Shown here: one piece after another, positions 20,301 to 28,617 of the stretch
Layout: each line of letters starts with the position of its first letter
Numbering within the stretch: the first letter of the stretch is position 1
Assembly: GCA_963724625.1 (NCBI GenBank)
Contig: CAVRVO010000014.1
Location: 1-64,000 of the forward strand
Origin: DATBVX01 sp963724625
GTDB lineage: Bacteria > Pseudomonadota > Gammaproteobacteria > Steroidobacterales > Steroidobacteraceae
Reading direction: 5' to 3'
Length of the DNA stretch: 64,000 bases
Program-made: the position numbers and the translations under genes
Notes under the pieces: model-generated
Told to the model about the DNA's origin: nothing
The model's input: the letters and a program-made list of their open reading frames with translations, nothing else
Database searches by the model: none

Positions 20301-21197
20301 TCAGCGCAGCCAAAGAAGCCCCAGCGGAACGTAGAAAAGGCCGAGCAGCACTGATAACGAGGTGGCGCTGGCCGCGAGCTCCGTGTCCAGACCTTCGCGC
20401 TGGGCCAGCACCACGACCGTGAATCCGATGGGCGCCGCGGAGCCGACAATCACCACTGCGCGCGTCAGGCCCTGCAGATCGAGCAGGAGCGCGCATGCAA
20501 TCCCGGTGGCCAGCCCGACGCCAAATCGTATTCCGACCGCCGCCAGCGCGGGCCGGGACAGTGCGCGCCGGCCGTCGAAGAGGATGCCGAGCGCGACCGG
20601 CACCAGGAGCACCACCCAGCCGCCCAGGAGTTGCAGCGTGTCCAGCGCCACGCTGGAGATGGGCAGGTGCCACAGGTTGATGATCAGCGCCAGCGCCAGT
20701 GCCCAGAGCGGTGGAAACGAACCCAGTCGGCGCAACGCGTGGCTCCAGCCGCCGGCCCCGTGACCCAGCCGGGCCGCCACGAGATAGCTGAGAGTGCACA
20801 CCAGCAAGGCATTGCCGAGATCAAAGAGCGCCAACTCTGCAAAGCCGTTCACCCCGTGGGTCGTCAATATGAACGGAAACTCGATGGCTGTATTGAGCGC
20901 CGTGCCACAGGTAACGAAAGCTCCAAAGGTCTGCCCTTCGAGCGCAAGCCTGCGGCCGACCACCGCCATCACGGCCGTGGCGAGGACGATCGTGATCATT
21001 GCCGTGGCCGGCAGCCAGACGAGCTCGGCGTGCAGAGGCATGCGACTGACGCCGCCCAGAATGAGCGGCGGCAGCCCGATCCACACCACGATGGTCAGCA
21101 GGCGCCTGCCGTGCCCGGCATCGAGCACCTTCCAGTGCCGCAGCAGCAGTCCGGCAAAGAACAGGATGACGAGTGCAGCTAGGCGCAGCGTCTGCAT
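20301..21197 (-). CDS. AEC family transporter (auxin-efflux-carrier-like)
   Basis: 298 residues that are nearly all hydrophobic, with eight to ten membrane helices. The family features are the N-terminal 'FFAGLLLRHWKVLDAGHGRR', the discontinuous-helix region 'TCGTALNTAIEFPFILTTHG', 'LALALIINLWHLPISSVALD' and the C-terminal 'GSAAPIGFTVVVLAQREGLD'. AEC proteins are secondary carriers for small organic acids such as malate or malonate. It lies 23 bp after repeat copy 1, which separates it from the decarboxylase operon upstream. Read-through transcription from that operon is possible. Confidence 0.85.
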   Translation of the reverse strand: MQTLRLAALVILFFAGLLLRHWKVLDAGHGRRLLTIVVWIGLPPLILGGVSRMPLHAELVWLPATAMITIVLATAVMAVVGRRLALEGQTFGAFVTCGTALNTAIEFPFILTTHGVNGFAELALFDLGNALLVCTLSYLVAARLGHGAGGWSHALRRLGSFPPLWALALALIINLWHLPISSVALDTLQLLGGWVVLLVPVALGILFDGRRALSRPALAAVGIRFGVGLATGIACALLLDLQGLTRAVVIVGSAAPIGFTVVVLAQREGLDTELAASATSLSVLLGLFYVPLGLLWLR

Positions 21198-21220
21198 AGC
21201 TCAGTTACGCGAACACGGTC

Positions 21221-21384
21221 TTCTGATCTGCATCTGGCTGGACTTCTTTTCCCCGAGCCCGTCCGGATTTGATTACATGGACGATACGCTGCCGTACAGC
21301 GCGAACGGTAACGCGCGTGGTCCCTCGGCGTGTCGTTCGTGTCGGGCTCTGGGGAAAGAAGGCCAGCCAGATTGCAGATCAGAA
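21221..21384. repeat. structured repeat, copy 1: conserved 104-bp core with self-complementary arms
   Basis: The left arm (21221-21261) and right arm (21344-21384) pair over about 40 bp with a few mismatches: TTCTGATCTGCA and TGCAGATCAGAA are the outermost segments. Between them lies a core (21251-21354) that recurs on the opposite strand at 30.7 kb without gaps. A smaller internal hairpin pairs 21286-21294 with 21306-21314. The right arm covers the stop codon of the decarboxylase gene (21379-21381), and the left arm ends 23 bp before the carrier gene start. The core contains no convincing gene. Confidence 0.85.
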
Positions 21385-22398
21385 CCGGGGCGCCGCGCTG
21401 GGTATGCGGAACACCTGCTCGGCGTTGCGATGGAAGATCTTGGCCTTTTGCTCGTCCGGAATCGGCGCCTCGTTCATGAAGCGCACCGCTTCGTGCGTCT
21501 CCTGGTACGGATAGTCGACCGCCCACATGATGTTGTCCGCGCCGAGCACTTCGATACAGAACTTGAGCGGGGCGTGCCAGTTCACACCACTGGTGGTGAT
21601 CATGAAGTTGCGCTTGAAATACTCGCTCGGCGTGAGCTTGAGCTTCGGGCGGTCCATCGCCACCGCTGCGCGGGCATGCATCCAGTCCATGCGATAGAGC
21701 GCATACGGAATGTTCTCGCCCATGTGGCCGATCACGATTTTGAGCGTGGGATAGGCGTCGAACACGCCACTCATGACGAGCCGCACTGCGTGCAGGCCGG
21801 TCTCGACCGCGTAGCCCCAGATGGCGTGCTCGAGGTGGTACTTGCGGTAAGGCTGTGCCATCGCAGGCGAAGGTGAGCGCGGGTGGATGTAAATCGGCGC
21901 ACCGAGCCCCGCCGCAGCTTCGAGGATCGGCCAGTACTTGCTCTCATCGAGGTACTCGCCATTGGTATGCGAATTGATCATGACGCCGTTGAGCTTGAGC
22001 GTTTTGATCGCCCGTTCCATCTCCCGTACCGCACGCTTCGGATCCTGGGGCGCGATCGTGGCAAGGCCCGCGTACCGGTCGGGGTGGCGAGCGATCGCTG
22101 CGGCGAGGCGATCGTTGCCGAGCGTGGCGATGGACACGGCCAGCTCCGTTTCAAGGGCCTGCACACCGGTCGAGGTGAGCGCGAGCAGGTGCACGTCGAT
22201 CCCCGCCTCGTCCATGATGCGCAGCCGCTCATCATCGACGTCGAGGAGGCGCTGCGAGAGCTGGCCGCCATCGGTCTGCGCGCGCGCCAGGAACAGGTCC
22301 GGATCGTAGGTCGTGCTCTTCTTGATCAGATCCCGCCAGGCGTCGAACTGCTCCGGAATAGCCCAGGCTTCTTCGGTCGCAATGCGGCGGAATTGCAC
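21379..22398 (-). CDS. amidohydrolase-2 family aromatic decarboxylase, LigW / gamma-resorcylate decarboxylase-like
   Basis: 339 residues, a metal-dependent TIM barrel. Likely ligands and acid/base residues are Glu9 (RIATEEAWA), His172 (IYIHPRSP), His225 (IGHMGENIPY) and Asp295 (WAVDYPYQ). Blocks such as 'INSHTNGEYLDE', 'VETGLHAVRL', 'ALTSTGVQ' and 'DYPYQ' are those I remember from 5-carboxyvanillate decarboxylase LigW and gamma-resorcylate decarboxylase, which act non-oxidatively on lignin-derived or phenolic acids. It is the last gene of the operon ALDH - PQQ dehydrogenase - three GSTs - this gene. Its stop codon lies inside the arm of the structured repeat. The exact substrate (5-carboxyvanillate, resorcylate or other) is open. 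Confidence 0.85.
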   Translation of the reverse strand: MQFRRIATEEAWAIPEQFDAWRDLIKKSTTYDPDLFLARAQTDGGQLSQRLLDVDDERLRIMDEAGIDVHLLALTSTGVQALETELAVSIATLGNDRLAAAIARHPDRYAGLATIAPQDPKRAVREMERAIKTLKLNGVMINSHTNGEYLDESKYWPILEAAAGLGAPIYIHPRSPSPAMAQPYRKYHLEHAIWGYAVETGLHAVRLVMSGVFDAYPTLKIVIGHMGENIPYALYRMDWMHARAAVAMDRPKLKLTPSEYFKRNFMITTSGVNWHAPLKFCIEVLGADNIMWAVDYPYQETHEAVRFMNEAPIPDEQKAKIFHRNAEQVFRIPSAAPRF

Positions 22399-22420
22399 GG
22401 CAGTCTCTCCTGTGTCGGGC

Positions 22421-23207
22421 TCAGCCCCAGCGCGAAGACTCGCTTCCGGGCACGAACGCCTGCTGCGGCTTGCCGGTCCTGCTCAGCGTGAGCGCTTCGC
22501 GCACCGCCCGCCGCTCGCGCATCCGGTGCAGGAATTCGACGACCCGCGGAGCCGACTTCTCGCTCACCAGCTCGGGTGCGAGATCAGGCAGCGCGTTCAG
22601 CATCGAGAAGGCTTCGATGTCGGCGACTGAATAGGCGGAGCCGGCGAGCCAGGGACCCTGGCTCAACGTGGTCTCGAGCCGCTTGAGCGGGAATTCCAGT
22701 CGTTTCCTGATCGCCTCCAGCACCGCATCGCTGTAGGTGCCGTCGATCACTGCGTTCCACGCCGCGCGGCGTTCCAGCGGCTCGATGGCGGCGATCTGCG
22801 CCTTGAGCTGCACGGCATCGCGTTGCTTGAGGACGGGCGCCAGGTAGCGGGCGCAGCCGAGAGCGCTGACTCCTGCTCCGAGCCCCAGCGTCAGGAACTG
22901 CCCCCAGGCCCGCGCGCGATAGTGCTCGTAGGCGTTACCGGGATAGAGCTCGGTGCCCGGCAACGCTTCAGCGATGTACTCGAGCATGAAGAACGAGCTG
23001 CTGATCGATCGTGCCATCGTGTACGAGGACCGGACCTTCGCGCTCGAGGTGGAGCTCGGACTCGACGTTGCGCGGAAATCCGGGCGCGAATTGCTCGAAG
23101 CGCGTGGGGTCGAAGTAGCGGCTGGTGAAGGCCGCCTGCTTTTCCTTGAGTGCGATGAGCGGCTTCAGGAAGTAGGTATTCGGTTCCCAGTGGTAGAGCT
23201 CAAGCAT
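22421..23207 (-). CDS. glutathione S-transferase, LigF-group but divergent, one frameshift
   Basis: The thioredoxin-like domain opens with 'MLELYHWEPNTYFLKPLIAL' at 23207. A frame change near 23000 leads to 'LEYIAEALPGTELYPGN' and the helical domain: 'ARYLAPVLKQRDAVQLKAQI', 'LEFPLKRLETTLSQGPWLAG' and 'SAYSVADIEAFSMLNALPDL'. It shares the LYHWEP opening with its neighbour but lacks the ANS(M/G)KP variant and has 'FLKP' instead, so the glutathione site differs. It follows the next GST by 21 bp and is followed by the decarboxylase after 22 bp. Function in ether cleavage or glutathione removal is inferred from context. Confidence 0.75.
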
Positions 23208-23228
23208 TGGGTTGGCGCTCCAGCAGCT

Positions 23229-23968
23229 TCACGCGCGCCGCCATTTCGGTGCGTCCCTTGGCCCAGGTGGCCTTGGTGGCCGGGCGCTCGTAGATGCTTG
23301 CGCAGCCACTCCATGATGTGCGGCGTCTTGGTGGTCGTTGCAGTGATCGGGTTGCGAGAGCGGCAGCGCGTAGCCCAGGTTGAAGCAGTTCACATCGCCG
23401 AGCGAGTAGCTCGCTCGCCGGCGATGTACGCGTGGCGCTCGAGATGCTGCTCGAGCACGCCGATGCAGAACAGCACGCGGCGCTTGGACTCGGCGAGCTC
23501 CGCCTCGCTGAACTCGTTGAACATCGCCTTGCGCCAGGCGATGCGGCGCGATTCGAGCGGAATGCGCTCGATCGCCGCTTCGAGCTCCTTCGGGTCGCGC
23601 TTGCGCACGGCCGGGCCGACGAACACGCTCCAGCCGATCATGCTGAGCGAGGGCGCGAAGTAGGCGTCGAAGAAGCGCATCCACCAGCGCATGCGCCAGC
23701 GCTCCTTGGGATCGAGCGGGCGCAGCGGCGGGCCGGGAAAGGCCTCATCCACGTATTCCATCATCGGCGTGGATTCGGTGAACACGAGATCGCCGTGCAC
23801 CATGGTCGGAATCGTGCCGTCCGGGTTGATCTTCAGGTACTCCGGCTGGTGCTGGTCGAACTTGAGCAGGTCGACGTAGTGGCTTTCGTACTCGACCCCT
23901 TTCTCCGCGAGCGCCAGCATCGGCTTGCCGGAGTTGGCGTTCGGTTCCCAGTGATACAGCTTCAGCAT
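23229..23968 (-). CDS. glutathione S-transferase, LigF-like beta-etherase candidate, one frameshift
   Basis: It starts MLKLYHWEPNANSGKPMLAL at 23968. The N-terminal glutathione domain has 'INPDGTIPTMVHGDLVFTES' (the cis-Pro and the ESTPMMEY helix start). The helical domain has 'WWMRFFDAYFAPSLSMIGW', 'ESRRIAWRKAMFNEFSEAEL' and 'AESKRRVLFCIGVLEQHLER'. The frame shifts near 23400 at 'AYIAGERA', after which 'SYSLGDVNCFNLGYALPLSQ' continues to 23229. The 'ANS-KP' opening and 'F-DAYF--SLSMIGW' helix correspond to what I recall of Sphingobium LigF, which cleaves beta-aryl ethers with glutathione. It lies mid-operon between two other GST genes. Confidence 0.78.
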
Positions 23969-23991
23969 CGCTTGTTTCTCCGGCACGGAGC

Positions 23992-24661
23992 CTAAACCAG
24001 GAAATTGCGCGCCGCTTCGACGGTCTGCTGCGCACGATCGCCGAGATCCTCGGCCGGCGGGATCGCTTTGCCGCGTTGTACCGCGGGACGTGCGGAGATC
24101 AGCGTCAGCCAGCGCTTGAGATGATCGAGGCCGTCGATGTTGATGCCGCTCCACTCGTGAGCCGCGAGCCCAGGCCCAGGTGGCGATATCGGCGATGGAG
24201 TAATCGCCGGCAAGATACTCGTGATCGCGCAGCCGAGTGTCGAGCACTTCGAGGAGCCGGCGGGACTCGCGCTGGTAGCGGTCGATGGCGTAGGGAATCT
24301 TCTCGGGCGCGTAACGGTAGAAGACGTTCGCCTGGCCCATCATCGGGCCGATGCCCGCCATCTGGAACATCAGCCACTGGATCACGAGCGAGCGGCCCTT
24401 GATGTCCTGCGGCATCAGCAGGCCCGTCTTCTCGGCGAGATAGATCAGGATCGCACCCGATTCGAACACCACGAAGTCATCGTTGTCGTGATCGATGATG
24501 GTCGGAATGCGCCCGTTCGGATTGAGCTTGAGATACCACTCCTCTTTCTGCTCGCGCTTGGACAGGTGGATGTGGCGATAGGTATAGGGAAGCTTCATCT
24601 CCTCCAGGGCGATGGAGATCTTCCACCCGTTCGGCGTCTCGGAGGTGAACAGTTCGATCAC
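23992..24661 (-). CDS. Nu-class glutathione S-transferase (YfcG/YghU-like), one frameshift
   Basis: MIELFTSETPNGWKISIALE at 24661 has the Nu-class active-site motif TPNG. It is followed by 'LNPNGRIPTIIDHDND', 'VFESGAILIYLAEKTGLLMP' and 'GIGPMMGQANVFYRYAPEKI', very like E. coli YfcG as I remember it. After a shift near 24200 the C-terminus reads 'IDGLDHLKRWLTLISARPAV' and ends at 23992. Nu-class enzymes bind two glutathiones and act as disulfide-bond reductases. A Nu-class enzyme of Novosphingobium is reported to act as the glutathione lyase in lignin beta-ether breakdown. Placement directly before two LigF-group genes fits that role, but this is inference. Confidence 0.82.
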
Positions 24662-24667
24662 GGACGA

Positions 24668-26818
24668 CTACGGTGCGTTGCTCGCCGTCTTCGGCATGCT
24701 CTCGTGCGCGCGGTGAATTACGTAGGCGCGAATCTTGTCGACATCCTGCGCGCTCAGCTCCGCACCGAACGCGATCATGCCGGTCCCCTTGAGCGCGCCG
24801 TCATGCACGATGCTCTGCCAGGCCTTGGGATCATTGAGCATGACGGAGTAGCGCAGGTCGGTCAGGATGCCGACGCTCACCGCCGCATCGCCGTGGCAGG
24901 TGCCGCAATAGGTGTGATACAGCGCCTTGCCTGCGGTGAGCACCGCGGGCGCCGCCTTGTCCGGTGGCGGATTGAGAGTCTTGACCGGCGCCGGCTCTGT
25001 CGGTGGCAACGTGTCCGTCCCGTTGAGCTTGAAGGCCAGCACGCGCGGCGTGTTCGAGCGCGTGTGCTTCTCGAGCGTGAGCTCGCCGGGCGCGAGCCCG
25101 AAGATGCCGCCCCAACCCACTTCCACCGCGACATACTGCTCGCCGCCGACCTCGTAGGTGACGGGCGCCGCGATGACGCCGGCCTCGGTCGGCGCGGACC
25201 ACAGCCGCGTGCCGTCACTCGCCTGGTAGGCGACGAAATCGCCCATTGCCGTTCCCTGGAACACGAGGTTGCCGGCGGTGGACAGCAGCGCGCCGTTCCA
25301 GGGCTCATCGTACTGAATGCGCCACACTTCCTTCTGCGCAACCGGATCCCACGCCGCGAGGTGCCCCTTGAGATGCTCCTTCGCATCCGCCTTGACCTTC
25401 TCATCCTGCGGCAGGCTTCCCGCGTCGAAGTCGGCTCCCGTGTTCCAGCCCACGATCCTGGTCTTGAACTTCGTATCCGGGACATATGGGAACGCCATCT
25501 CCGTCACCGGGAGGTAGACGAGGCCGGTGAGCGGGCTGAACGACATCGGCTGCCAGTTGTGCGCACCGCCCGGACCCGGAATCGAAAGGAACGGCTTGCC
25601 GGTCTCGCCATAGCGCGCCTGCGGGTTCTCGATCGGGCGACCCGTCTTCATGTCGACGCCGGTCGCCCAGTTGAGGGCGACATAGGGTTGCGCCGAGATC
25701 AGCGCGCCGGTCTTGCGATCGATCACGTAGAAGAAGCCGTTCTTCGGCGCCTGCATGATGACATCGCGATCCTGGCCGTCGATCTTGAGCGTGGCGAGGA
25801 TCATGTGCTGTGTCGCCGTGAAGTCCCACGACTCGCCGGGCGTGGTCTGGTAATGCCACACGTATTCGCCGGTCTCCGGACGCAGGGCGACGATCGACGA
25901 CAGGAACCAGTTGTCGCCGCCCGCTGGGCTGCGGAGCTTGCGATTCCACGGTGAGCCGTTGCCGACGCCGATATAGAGCAGGTCGAGCTTCGGGTCGTAT
26001 GCCATCGAGTCCCAGACCGTGCCGCCGCCGCCGAGCTTCCACCATTGGCCGTTCCAGGTCTTCGCAGCCTTCTCGAGAATCGGGTTCTCGAACGGCTGCG
26101 AGGGATCGCCCGGCACCGTGTAAAAGCGCCAGCTCATCTCTCCCGTCTCGGCGTCGTAGGCCGAGATGTAGCCGCGCACGCCCATCTCGGCGCCACCGTT
26201 GCCGATGAGCACCTTGCCCTTAACGACGCGCGGCGCACCAGTAATGGTGTAGCGCCACTTCGGATCGATCGTCATCTTCTCCCACAGAAGCTTGCCGGTG
26301 GCGGCATCGAGCGCGAGCAGGCGTCCATCGAGCGTTCCCGAATAGACCTTGCCGTTCCACACCGCCACACCGCGGTTCACTACGTCGCAGCAGGCATTGG
26401 CGCCCCATTCGCGCGGCACGTTCGGATCGTATTGCCACAGCAGCGCGCCGGTGCGGGCATCGAGCGCGAACACCTTGCTCCACGCGCTCGTCACGTACAT
26501 CACGCCATCGACGACCAGCGGGGTCGATTCCTGCCCGCGACGATCGGTGGGGACATCGAAGTGCCAGGCGAGCTTCAGGTCGCGGATGCTGCGCGTATCG
26601 ATCTGCTTCAGCGGACTGAAGCGCTGCTCATCGTACGTGCGACCGTGCGTCATCCAGTTGCCCGGCTCGCTGTCGGCGGCCTCGATGCGAGCCGCATCGA
26701 CTGCTCCGGGCTTGCGGCTCGCTTCGGCAGCCTGCTCGGGCGGGGCGGAAGGTTTGCCGCAGCCGCCCAGCGCGGCCACGGCCACGAATGAAGCCACTAC
26801 CAGACGTGTGTTGCTCAC
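24668..26818 (-). CDS. PQQ-dependent quinohaemoprotein alcohol dehydrogenase, lipoprotein
   Basis: 716 residues from the GTG at 26818, four bases after the aldehyde dehydrogenase stop; the open frame extends further upstream but that part overlaps the neighbour. Residues 1-20 are a lipoprotein signal ending ALGGC20, so it should be anchored in the periplasm. An eight-bladed propeller follows with the vicinal disulfide Cys143-Cys144 (NACCDVVNRG) and tryptophan-docking repeats such as 'ALDARTGALLWQY'. A cytochrome c domain has CGTCH at 638-642 and 'GMIAFGAELSAQDVDKIRAY' at the end. It would oxidise an alcohol and pass electrons to the respiratory chain. The operon context suggests an aromatic side-chain alcohol. 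The gene is intact, unlike most neighbours. Confidence 0.9.
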   Translation of the reverse strand: MSNTRLVVASFVAVAALGGCGKPSAPPEQAAEASRKPGAVDAARIEAADSEPGNWMTHGRTYDEQRFSPLKQIDTRSIRDLKLAWHFDVPTDRRGQESTPLVVDGVMYVTSAWSKVFALDARTGALLWQYDPNVPREWGANACCDVVNRGVAVWNGKVYSGTLDGRLLALDAATGKLLWEKMTIDPKWRYTITGAPRVVKGKVLIGNGGAEMGVRGYISAYDAETGEMSWRFYTVPGDPSQPFENPILEKAAKTWNGQWWKLGGGGTVWDSMAYDPKLDLLYIGVGNGSPWNRKLRSPAGGDNWFLSSIVALRPETGEYVWHYQTTPGESWDFTATQHMILATLKIDGQDRDVIMQAPKNGFFYVIDRKTGALISAQPYVALNWATGVDMKTGRPIENPQARYGETGKPFLSIPGPGGAHNWQPMSFSPLTGLVYLPVTEMAFPYVPDTKFKTRIVGWNTGADFDAGSLPQDEKVKADAKEHLKGHLAAWDPVAQKEVWRIQYDEPWNGALLSTAGNLVFQGTAMGDFVAYQASDGTRLWSAPTEAGVIAAPVTYEVGGEQYVAVEVGWGGIFGLAPGELTLEKHTRSNTPRVLAFKLNGTDTLPPTEPAPVKTLNPPPDKAAPAVLTAGKALYHTYCGTCHGDAAVSVGILTDLRYSVMLNDPKAWQSIVHDGALKGTGMIAFGAELSAQDVDKIRAYVIHRAHESMPKTASNAP

Positions 26819-26822
26819 GGTT

Positions 26823-28352
26823 TCACACCGCCATGCAAACGGACTTGATCTCGGTGTAGAGCTCGATGCCATAGCGTCCGTGCTCGCGGCCGAACCCCGA
26901 CTGCTTGTAGCCGCCGAACGGCATGTTGGGATCGAGGAAATTGTGACAGTTGACCCAGACCGTGCCGGCACGGATCTTGGGCACGATGCGATGCACGGTA
27001 CTGAGATCCTTCGACCACACGCTCGCCGCCAGGCCGAATTCCGTGTCGTTGGCCATCGCAGCGATCTCATCGAGATCGTCGAAGCGCTGTGCCACAAGCA
27101 CCGGGCCGAAGATTTCCTCGCGCACCACGCGCATTTCCGGCTTCACGTTCACGAGCACCGTCGGCTCGACGAAATACCCGGAGCTTGAAGGCGCGCCGCC
27201 GCCTACGACAATAGAGGCGCCCTGCGCCTTGCCGGACTCGATGTAGCCGAGCACGCGCTCCTGCTGCTCCTTCGACACCAGCGGCCCCATCTGCGTCTGC
27301 GGATCGAGGCCCGGGCCGAGCTTGATCGTGCGGGCCGCACCGCTGATGCCCTCGACCACCTGGTCGAACACCTTGCGCGTGCGCATACAGGCGTGAGCCC
27401 GCGCAGCACACCTGGCCGTGATTAAAGAAGATGGCGTTGACGGCGCCGCCGATCGCGGCGTTCCAGGTCCGCATCCGGGAAGATCACGACCGGTGACTTG
27501 CCGCCGAGCTCGAGCGACACGCGCTTGAGCGTGTCGGTCGCGGACTTGTGGATGATCTTGCCGACCGCGGTCGAACCGGTGAAGGCGATCTTGTCGACAC
27601 CGGGATGCGCGACCAGCGCGGCGCCCGTCGTCTCGCCGAGGCCGGTGACGATGTTGACGACGCCCGGCGGAATGCCCGCCTCGATCATCAGCTCGCCGAG
27701 CCGCAGCGCCGTTAGCGGGGTCTGTTCGGCGGGCTTGAGCACCACGGTGCAGCCCACCGCGAGCGCCGGCGCGATCTTCCAGGCGGCCATCACGAGCGGG
27801 AAGTTCCACGGCACGATCTGCGCCGACGACACCGACCGGCTCGCGCAGCGTGTAGGTGACGAACTTGGCGCCGGGAATTCCACCAATGGAGTTGCGAATC
27901 GTCTCGCCGCTGATCTTGGTCGCCCAGCCGGCCATGTAGCGGAAGTAACCGCTGGTCCCCGGCACATCAATAATGCTGGCCATGAACTTGGTCTTGCCGT
28001 TGTTGACGCTCTCGAGCTCCGCAAGCTCGTCCGCGTTCTTGTCCACCAGCTCGGCCAGGCGCCACATCAGCGCTTCGCGCTGTGCCGGCAGCATGTCCGG
28101 CCACGGCCCTTTTTCGAACGCCGCGCGCGCGGCGGCCACGGCGCGATTAACATCCTCGGAGTTGGCGTCGGCGACACGGGCGATCTCGCGCCCGGTCGCG
28201 GGATCGATCACCGCGATCGACTCCTTGGATTTCGATTCGACCCATTCGCCGCCTATCAGCAGGCGCGGTCCGCGCTTCAGGAAACGAGCCACCGCTGGGG
28301 ACGGCTCAGGCTGCCGGGCAATCTCTCGTTGCGATGCAAGCGAAGCGTTCAC
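26823..28352 (-). CDS. NAD-dependent aldehyde dehydrogenase, about four frameshifts
   Basis: It starts MNASLASQREIARQPEPSPA at 28352. The order of blocks is correct but in alternating frames: 'LLIGGEWVESKSKESIAVID', 'VPWNFPLVMAAWKIAPALAV' (substrate channel), 'VNIVTGLGETTGAALVAHPG', 'IAFTGSTAVGKIIHKSATDT', 'VSLELGGKSPVVIFPDADLE' (catalytic Glu), 'FFNHGQVCCAGSRLYAHA' (catalytic Cys) and 'PFGGYKQSGFGREHGRYGIE'. Frame changes fall near 27850, 27460, 27420 and 27400. It is first in the operon, with four bases to the PQQ dehydrogenase, so the pair could oxidise an alcohol to an acid across the membrane. It resembles betaine/phenylacetaldehyde-type enzymes, and the substrate is open. Confidence 0.82.
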   Translation of the reverse strand: MNASLASQREIARQPEPSPAVARFLKRGPRLLIGGEWVESKSKESIAVIDPATGREIARVADANSEDVNRAVAAARAAFEKGPWPDMLPAQREALMWRLAELVDKNADELAELESVNNGKTKFMASIIDVPGTSGYFRYMAGWATKISGETIRNSIGGIPGAKFVTYTLREPVGVVGADRAVELPARDGRLEDRAGARGGLHRGAQARRTDPANGAAARRADDRGGHSAGRRQHRHRPRRDDGRRAGRASRCRQDRLHRFDRGRQDHPQVRDRHAQARVARARRQVTGRDLPGCGPGTPRSAAPSTPSSLITARCAARAHACMRTRKVFDQVVEGISGAARTIKLGPGLDPQTQMGPLVSKEQQERVLGYIESGKAQGASIVVGGGAPSSSGYFVEPTVLVNVKPEMRVVREEIFGPVLVAQRFDDLDEIAAMANDTEFGLAASVWSKDLSTVHRIVPKIRAGTVWVNCHNFLDPNMPFGGYKQSGFGREHGRYGIELYTEIKSVCMAV

Positions 28353-28410
28353 GGGGAGTTCCTCCGGCGAGGTTCAACAGCAGCATCCGGGACGCCCGGG
28401 CTGCGTACTT

Positions 28411-28425
28411 CATTGGACTCCAATG
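28411..28425. promoter_or_regulatory. 15-bp perfect palindrome in the divergent intergenic region
   Basis: CATTGGA-C-TCCAATG, 58 bp upstream of the aldehyde dehydrogenase start and about 190 bp upstream of the MetE-like gene. Perfect seven-base half-sites between divergent operons suggest an operator for a dimeric repressor. No regulator gene is adjacent. Confidence 0.4.
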
Positions 28426-28552
28426 GGGCCGCAAAAGCGACCCGGCAGGCTCAACCATCAACGACCAAGGATTCAACCCACAGCGAAATCGTGGCGTGCG
28501 GTAATCCTGTGCCTGTCGCAGCACACGGCGCAGCCCCTTGTGGAGCGGTGGC

Positions 28553-28569
28553 GGGCCTTTACAAGGCCC
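28553..28569. promoter_or_regulatory. 17-bp inverted repeat upstream of the MetE-like gene
   Basis: GGGCCTT-TAC-AAGGCCC lies about 50 bp before the TTG start of the MetE-like gene, near where a promoter would be. It could be an operator or a short leader hairpin. It has no T tract and so is not an obvious terminator. Confidence 0.3.
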
Positions 28570-28617
28570 CCGTGACGTGATTGCCTCGCACCCCACGCCT
28601 GCCCCGGAAGTCCATGT

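Noticed and set aside
21221..21384. The repeat as an integron attC site or CRISPR-like unit
   Set aside because: attC sites have conserved ends and variable centres, the opposite of what is seen. There is no array of spacers and no integrase or cas gene.
24221..25954. 577-codon plus-strand open frame opposite the PQQ dehydrogenase
   Set aside because: Mirrors the codon structure of the dehydrogenase and has no family features; shadow.
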